This document shows positions 60,573 to 64,000 of a stretch of 64,000 nt of DNA, piece by piece. Positions within the stretch are counted from its first letter, which is position 1. Every line of letters starts with the position of its first letter. The notes below the pieces were generated by a model. The model was not told the origin of the DNA and did not search any database. It saw only the letters and a list, made by a program, of their open reading frames with translations. The position numbers were made by a program, and so were the translations under genes. Source of the stretch: Polyangiaceae bacterium (GTDB lineage Bacteria > Myxococcota_A > Polyangia > Polyangiales > Polyangiaceae); NCBI GenBank assembly GCA_025936115.1, contig JAICTZ010000025.1, forward strand, positions 33,037 through 97,036. The letters are read 5' to 3'.

Positions 60573-60842
60573 ATGGGCGCTCCGCGGGACCAGATCCTCG
60601 AGATCGTCCGCGAAATCGTGGGTCCGCTGGTCCGGGCCGACGGCGGTCAGGTCTACCTGGTAGCGGTCGGCGACCGCTCGCTGACTCTCCACCTCGCGGG
60701 ACGTTTTTCGGGCTGCCCGGGCAACACTCTCGCGCGCCGGCGCGTTCTCGAGCCGCTCCTCACGCGCCGTTTTCCCGAGCTCAAGATCGAGATCACGTCC
60801 GGGCCGCTGTTGCCGGCCGGCGCCGAGCTCGTCAGCGACTGA
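60573..60842 (+). CDS. NifU C-terminal-domain-like protein lacking one cluster cysteine
   Basis: An 89-aa protein equal to the NifU/Nfu scaffold domain. ILEIVREIVGPLVRADGGQV is the standard start (R-P-x-L-x-x-D-G-G pattern), and SLTLHLAGRFSGCPGNTLAR covers the cluster site. Canonical Nfu has C-x-x-C there; here the first Cys is Phe (R-F-S-G-C-P), leaving one cysteine per chain. It may bridge a cluster as a dimer in an unusual way, or have lost cluster binding. Divergent from rpsP, upstream of an exported-protein gene on the other strand. Confidence 0.82.
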   Translation: MGAPRDQILEIVREIVGPLVRADGGQVYLVAVGDRSLTLHLAGRFSGCPGNTLARRRVLEPLLTRRFPELKIEITSGPLLPAGAELVSD

Positions 60843-60913
60843 TTCGACGCGAGCAGTCTGCCTCACGCCGTGCTCGGCTCATTGCGAGCACGGCGGACGT
60901 GGCGCTCGGGCGC

Positions 60914-61768
60914 CTACTTCTTCGGAGCGCCCTTACTGCCACCCTTTTTGTCGCTCGCTCCGCCCTTGTCCTTGTTGGGACCGGGAGGCGGCTCGTTCTT
61001 CTTGAGCGCCGAGGCGACATCCGGATCCATCGCGGTTTCGTCCTTCGGATGGTTGCGCCGCTTCTTGGGCAAATCCTCTTGCACGTCGCGGTCTGCGTAG
61101 ACCATGGCGAGCGTCGAGTCGCGATCGACCGCGCGGATCACCATGTCGGGCGTGGTCCACATCGACTCGTCGAAGAACTGCCCCTTCTCGGGGTTCGCCG
61201 GCATCTTCTTCGGCGGGCTGCCGTATTTGGTGGTGAGCACCTTGATCGCGTCGGCGTAATTTTCGCCGAGCGGTGAGCCCTTCTTCAACTTGTGCTCGTC
61301 GTAGACCTTCCAGAGCCGGTCGTTGAAGAAGAAGAAATAACGCTCCGTGCCGCTACGCAGCGTGAGGCGGGCCATGCTCTCGCCGTTCGCGTAGCTGTAC
61401 TCACCCTTGAGCGCCGTCTGATCGACGCCCGTCGGGGTGTTGTTGAAGTCGACCTTGCTGCGCCGGACCTCGGCCTTGCGCTGCTTGATCTCGGCGTCGA
61501 GCGCTTCCGTCTCCGGTCCGGGCGCCGCCTTCTTGTAGAGGGGCAGGTACTCTTGGTCGAAGGTCTTGTCGTAGAGCTTCGCGATTGCCTCGAGGCTCAT
61601 CCCGAACTTCAAGCCCTCGGGGGCGAGCGCGATCTTTTTACCGACGGAACCGGGCCCACCCTTGGCCGGCTTCTCCGCTCCGGATTTTTCAGCTGCGGCC
61701 GGTAGGGCGACGAGAGCTGAAACAGCGAAGAGAGGGACGGCGACGACCGTCCAGGACATGAGCCTCAT
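60914..61768 (-). CDS. Exported protein of unknown function with Lys/Pro-rich tail
   Basis: A 284-aa periplasmic protein. The perfect ribosome site AGGAGG (61776-61781) precedes ATG 61768. The signal peptide ends near LVALPAAAEKSG. The middle holds GLKFGMSLEAIAKLYDKTF and LRSGTERYFFFFNDRLWKVY, with a beta-strand look; a DKTF-QEYLPLYKKA helix lies between. The C-terminus is low-complexity (PPPGPNKDKGGASDKKGG). No known family recognised. Divergent from a lipoprotein gene. Confidence 0.7.
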   Translation of the reverse strand: MRLMSWTVVAVPLFAVSALVALPAAAEKSGAEKPAKGGPGSVGKKIALAPEGLKFGMSLEAIAKLYDKTFDQEYLPLYKKAAPGPETEALDAEIKQRKAEVRRSKVDFNNTPTGVDQTALKGEYSYANGESMARLTLRSGTERYFFFFNDRLWKVYDEHKLKKGSPLGENYADAIKVLTTKYGSPPKKMPANPEKGQFFDESMWTTPDMVIRAVDRDSTLAMVYADRDVQEDLPKKRRNHPKDETAMDPDVASALKKNEPPPGPNKDKGGASDKKGGSKGAPKK

Positions 61769-61809
61769 TGGGATTCCTCCTGAATCTACCTGCGAGCCGC
61801 AACTTTACA

Positions 61810-61826
61810 CCGGGCTTTATGCCCGG
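61810..61826. repeat. CCGGGC-TTTAT-GCCCGG inverted repeat
   Basis: Six-base arms with a five-base loop in the divergent gap 61769-61888. It could be an operator or an RNA hairpin in the leader of either flanking gene. Confidence 0.3.
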
Positions 61827-61888
61827 CTCACGGCCGATCGTTATACGCACGTCGGGCGTCCGTTGTTCATCTTTTTCTCGGTCCCGGC

Positions 61889-62515
61889 ATGCTAAACCAA
61901 ACTGTGACGCAAGCCGGCCAGGGCACGGGCCCGAAGCCCTCGCTCCTCATGACCCGGTTCACCTTCTGGAGCCGTTCCGCCGCGGTGGTGCTCCTCTTGC
62001 TCGGTCCGAACGGATGCTCCGGGACGCAAACGCAAGCTTCCGGGGCCGACGCGGCGCGCGGGCCCTACTCGCCCGAGGCGGCCGTGCTCTTCGACGACGT
62101 GTTCGCGCCCGCCGTCTTCGGCTTCGATCCCGAAGGCCGCCACCCGGAAAAGGACCCGAAGTTGAGGGAACGCACGCGCCGAGCTGAATTCGTCCTGGTG
62201 GCGCGCGTCGAAACGGTCTCGCGCGTCGGCGGCGTGGCGCACCGCGGCGCGTACGAGGTCACACTGGCACCGGTCGGCGCGCCCCTGGTCGGCAAAGCGC
62301 CGCCCGACGCGCTGACGCTCCGCGTGCCGGTGACGAGCCCCTCGTACGCCTGGCTCGACGGCGCCGGCACCAAGTGGGTCGGCTCGAGCGTCGTCGTGTT
62401 CGGGCGTCATTACGAGGGCGAAGCGGGCCCAGCGCTGCACTTTCGCTGCGAACCGGATACCTCCGAGGTGCGGAACGCCGTCGAGCACGATGCAGGGCTC
62501 CGCCTGCTGAGGTAG
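61889..62515 (+). CDS. Lipoprotein of unknown function
   Basis: A 208-aa protein (ATG 61889; ATG 61949, starting MTRFTFWSRSAAVVLLLLG, is more likely the true start). The leader ends in L-G-P-N-G-C-S-G, an acceptable lipobox. The mature part has FVLVARVETVSRVGG, YEVTLAPVGAPLVGK and SVVVFGRHYEGEAGPALHFR, a beta-rich domain without known motif. It ends 19 bp before map; the map -10 overlaps its stop. Confidence 0.68.
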   Translation: MLNQTVTQAGQGTGPKPSLLMTRFTFWSRSAAVVLLLLGPNGCSGTQTQASGADAARGPYSPEAAVLFDDVFAPAVFGFDPEGRHPEKDPKLRERTRRAEFVLVARVETVSRVGGVAHRGAYEVTLAPVGAPLVGKAPPDALTLRVPVTSPSYAWLDGAGTKWVGSSVVVFGRHYEGEAGPALHFRCEPDTSEVRNAVEHDAGLRLLR

Positions 62516-62518
62516 AAT
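62513..62518 (+). promoter_or_regulatory. Putative -10 element (TAGAAT) of map
   Basis: TAGAAT overlaps the stop codon of the lipoprotein gene, 16 bases before the map ATG, and matches five of six consensus positions. The -35 is poor. AGGAG at 62528-62532 is only two bases from the ATG. Confidence 0.35.
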
Positions 62519-62534
62519 CCGACCTCTAGGAGAT

Positions 62535-63371
62535 ATGGCGTTGGACCTCCATTTTCGATCGAGCTCAGTCGAGATCAAGAGCACTCGCGAAATCGACGCG
62601 ATGCGCGAGGTCGGTCGGCTCGCCGGCGACTCGCTGATGAAAGTCGCGGAGCTCATTCGGCCCGGCGTAACGACGAACGAGCTCAATCAGTTCGTGCACG
62701 AAGACACACTGAAAAAAGGTGCGCGCCCCGCGCCGCTCAACTATCGCAACGGCGACAGTCCCCCCTTTCCCAAGAGCATCTGCACCTCACTCAACGAGGT
62801 CGTGTGTCACGGCATCCCGTCGCAGCGCGTGCTCCGCGAAGGTGACATCGTCAATGTAGATATCACGCATATCTACCGTGGTTTTCACGGCGATACGTCC
62901 GCGACCTTCTACGTCGGCAAGCCGAGCGAAGAAGCGAAGCTCGTGACCGAGGTCGCGCGGCGTTCCCTCGAGCTCGGCATCGCGGAGGTGCGGCCCGGCG
63001 CGCGGCTCGGCGACATCGGCGCCGCGATTCAGGAGTTCGCGGAAGCGCGCGGCTGCTCCGTCGTCGAAGACTTCGTGGGCCACGGCATCGGTCGCAAGTT
63101 CCACGACGAGCCGAAGGTCGCGCACTACGGCGAGCGCGGCAAAGGCATGCGCCTCAAGGCCGGCATGACGTTCACCATCGAACCGATGATCAACCTCGGC
63201 ACCCACGAGGTTGAAATCCTCGACGACGAATGGACCGCCGTGACGGCCGACGGCCGCTTGTCCGCCCAGTTCGAGCACACCGTGCTCGTGACTGCGACAG
63301 GGGTTGAGGTACTCACCGCTCGCGCCGGCCGCCTGGCAAACAGCGAGATCTTTCCGGATTACTTCGGTTAA
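62535..63371 (+). CDS. map: Methionine aminopeptidase
   Basis: A 278-aa type I MetAP with a leader before the catalytic core. Metal ligands appear in order: Asp in VNVDITHIY and Asp in GFHGDTSATF, His in EDFVGHGIGRKFH, Glu in FTIEPMI and Glu in AQFEHTVLV. The start could be ATG 62535 or TTG 62541; the AGGAG at 62528-62532 is better spaced for the TTG, but ATG is the usual choice. It removes the start Met from new proteins. Monocistronic, with a hairpin right after the stop. Confidence 0.96.
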   Translation: MALDLHFRSSSVEIKSTREIDAMREVGRLAGDSLMKVAELIRPGVTTNELNQFVHEDTLKKGARPAPLNYRNGDSPPFPKSICTSLNEVVCHGIPSQRVLREGDIVNVDITHIYRGFHGDTSATFYVGKPSEEAKLVTEVARRSLELGIAEVRPGARLGDIGAAIQEFAEARGCSVVEDFVGHGIGRKFHDEPKVAHYGERGKGMRLKAGMTFTIEPMINLGTHEVEILDDEWTAVTADGRLSAQFEHTVLVTATGVEVLTARAGRLANSEIFPDYFG

Positions 63372-63375
63372 TAGA

Positions 63376-63396
63376 GGCTAGCCAACCTGGCTAGCC
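63376..63396 (+). terminator. Hairpin after map (GGCTAGCC-AACCT-GGCTAGCC)
   Basis: An eight-base perfect stem with a five-base loop, starting five bases after the map stop. No T-run follows, so it is not a standard rho-independent terminator; it may end or stabilise the map transcript. Confidence 0.4.
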
Positions 63397-63431
63397 GGCC
63401 TGACGGTGCGGGGCGCCGGTGCTGCTTTGCC

Positions 63432-63461
63432 TTGACGTATCGCGTCTGAGGCGACTAGCTT
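63432..63461 (+). promoter_or_regulatory. Putative promoter of the histone-like gene (TTGACG-18-TAGCTT)
   Basis: TTGACG at 63432-63437 and TAGCTT at 63456-63461 with an 18-base spacer, about 140 bases upstream of the ATG at 63604. An AT-rich patch at 63544-63562 (TTTTATAGATC) lies closer and might be part of another promoter. Confidence 0.35.
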
Positions 63462-63603
63462 GCGCACGGATTCGTCGCTCTAGGGCCCGAATTGTTCTCG
63501 GAATACAGAAGATCCGAGCGGCCGGCCGGGGTGACAACCGTCGAATTTTATAGATCTTTTTTGGGGCGCTGCCCTCGGCCCTGGGTCGCGTCTGTCGCGT
63601 TCA

Positions 63604-64000
63604 ATGTCAGCTCGCAAGAATCAGCCGAAGAAGCGCACGAAGGCCAACGCTAGGCGCGTCCAGCGCCGACAGGGAGGTGGGCGCAGCAAGGCGGCCCATC
63701 GCTCCGCTCGGCCGGCCGCCAAGCCGAAGTCCAAGCCCGCCCGAAAGCCCGCCAAGGCAGCCGCTCAGAAGCAAGCCACGGCGAAGAAGCTCGCGGCGAA
63801 GAAGCTCGCCGACAAGAAGGCCGCTGAAAAGAAGCTCGCCAGCAAGAAGGCCGCTGAAAAGAAGCTCGCCGACAAGAAGGCCGCTGAAAAGAAGCTCGCC
63901 GACAAGAAGGCCGCTGAAAAGAAGCTCGCCGACAAGAAGGCCGCTGAAAAGAAGCTCGCCGACAAGAAGGCCGCTGAAAAGAAGCTCGCCGAGCAGGCGC
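63604..64000 (+). CDS. Histone H1-like Lys/Ala-rich protein, 3' end outside window
   Basis: ATG 63604 opens a frame that runs off the window (132 codons seen). The product starts MSARKNQPKKRTKANARR, then an Arg/Ser/Gly-rich section and AAKPKSKPARKPAKAAAQ, then six copies of the decapeptide DKKAAEKKLA (once SKKAAEKKLA). This is typical of bacterial histone H1-like nucleoid proteins, very basic and disordered, which bind DNA and can compact it; an RNA-binding or ribosomal-tail-like protein cannot be excluded. The repeat makes the copy number prone to change. Confidence 0.75.
   Translation, partial: MSARKNQPKKRTKANARRVQRRQGGGRSKAAHRSARPAAKPKSKPARKPAKAAAQKQATAKKLAAKKLADKKAAEKKLASKKAAEKKLADKKAAEKKLADKKAAEKKLADKKAAEKKLADKKAAEKKLAEQA
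63811..63990 (+). repeat. Six 30-bp tandem repeats inside the histone-like gene
   Basis: Six consecutive 30-bp units at 63811, 63841, 63871, 63901, 63931 and 63961; the last four and the first are identical and the second differs only in its first codon (AGC for GAC). The near-identity at DNA level, not only protein level, suggests recent expansion or gene conversion. Confidence 0.95.

Noticed and set aside
63765..63965. Minus-strand ORF of Ser/Phe/Ala repeats
   Set aside because: Exact antisense shadow of the DKKAAEKKLA repeat tract.
63811..63990. Regular 30-bp repeats as a CRISPR array
   Set aside because: Units are contiguous with no spacers and are in frame within a Lys/Ala-rich coding sequence.

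Overview
The window is a very GC-rich, gene-dense piece of a Gram-negative chromosome, most likely from the Myxococcota (Polyangiales-like), probably a draft genome or MAG contig. The pointers are two eukaryote-like Ser/Thr kinases, a GAF/histidine-kinase/receiver hybrid, glycine-rich and proline-rich lipoproteins, a Lys/Ala-rich histone-like protein, a class 2 IleRS, and long runs of GTGA/ATGA start-stop overlaps. This placement is inference, because no rRNA gene is present. I saw no tRNA, rRNA, CRISPR array, insertion sequence or prophage.

Layout. (1) 1-12663 is a cell-surface polysaccharide locus. It has the tail of an O-antigen ligase/polymerase-like protein, four GT-B glycosyltransferases, a Wzz-fused tyrosine kinase, a WecA/MraY-type initiating transferase with an extra C-terminal domain, a three-gene O-acylation cassette (MBOAT, microprotein, SGNH lipoprotein) and a WlbB/WbpD-type sugar N-acetyltransferase. 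(2) 12632-18210 holds CyaY coupled to a lipoprotein, a helical-repeat protein coupled to a secreted zincin-like protein, and a glycine-rich lipoprotein. (3) 18243-23620 holds ThiE, a UDP-glucuronate-epimerase-like SDR and an orphan MlaF-type ATPase on the minus strand, divergent from a 92-aa protein, ThiG, an MFS carrier and a VanZ-like protein. (4) 24034-31214 holds rpsB-tsf with a coupled NodB deacetylase, a Ser/Thr kinase, then gatC-gatA-GNAT. (5) 31295-40778 holds the hybrid histidine kinase, a second Ser/Thr kinase, an SDR-acyltransferase-truB operon, a CNNM/CorC-type membrane protein and two unrecognised proteins. (6) 40933-46657 holds an alpha/beta hydrolase, trpGDC, a divergent QueA-like protein with an SDR, and a cupin-containing XRE regulator. 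(7) 46675-58082 holds ileS (class 2), xerD, an N-formylglutamate amidohydrolase, rpmB, two glycosyltransferases, a compact gamma-glutamyltransferase-like protein, a DUF72 protein, an LpxL-like acyltransferase and a TrmN6-like methyltransferase. (8) 58134-64000 holds rpsP-khpA-rimM-trmD plus a SPOUT methyltransferase, a NifU-like domain protein lacking one cysteine, two unrecognised exported proteins, map, and the start of a histone-like gene made of 30-bp repeats.

The most interesting item is the acylation cassette at 8110-10459. A 55-aa one-helix protein, in an overlapping reading frame between the MBOAT and the SGNH gene, ends exactly in F-V-Y-V-D-F. This fits the C-terminal acyl-shuttle hexapeptide idea established for DltX and for the ends of AlgI-type MBOATs, but here the motif sits on a separate microprotein in a Gram-negative polysaccharide locus. 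Secondary points are a shared palindrome (core CGAAAGCTTTCG) at two promoters, a recurring TAG-type -10 element very close to start codons, and several enzymes with a changed key residue.
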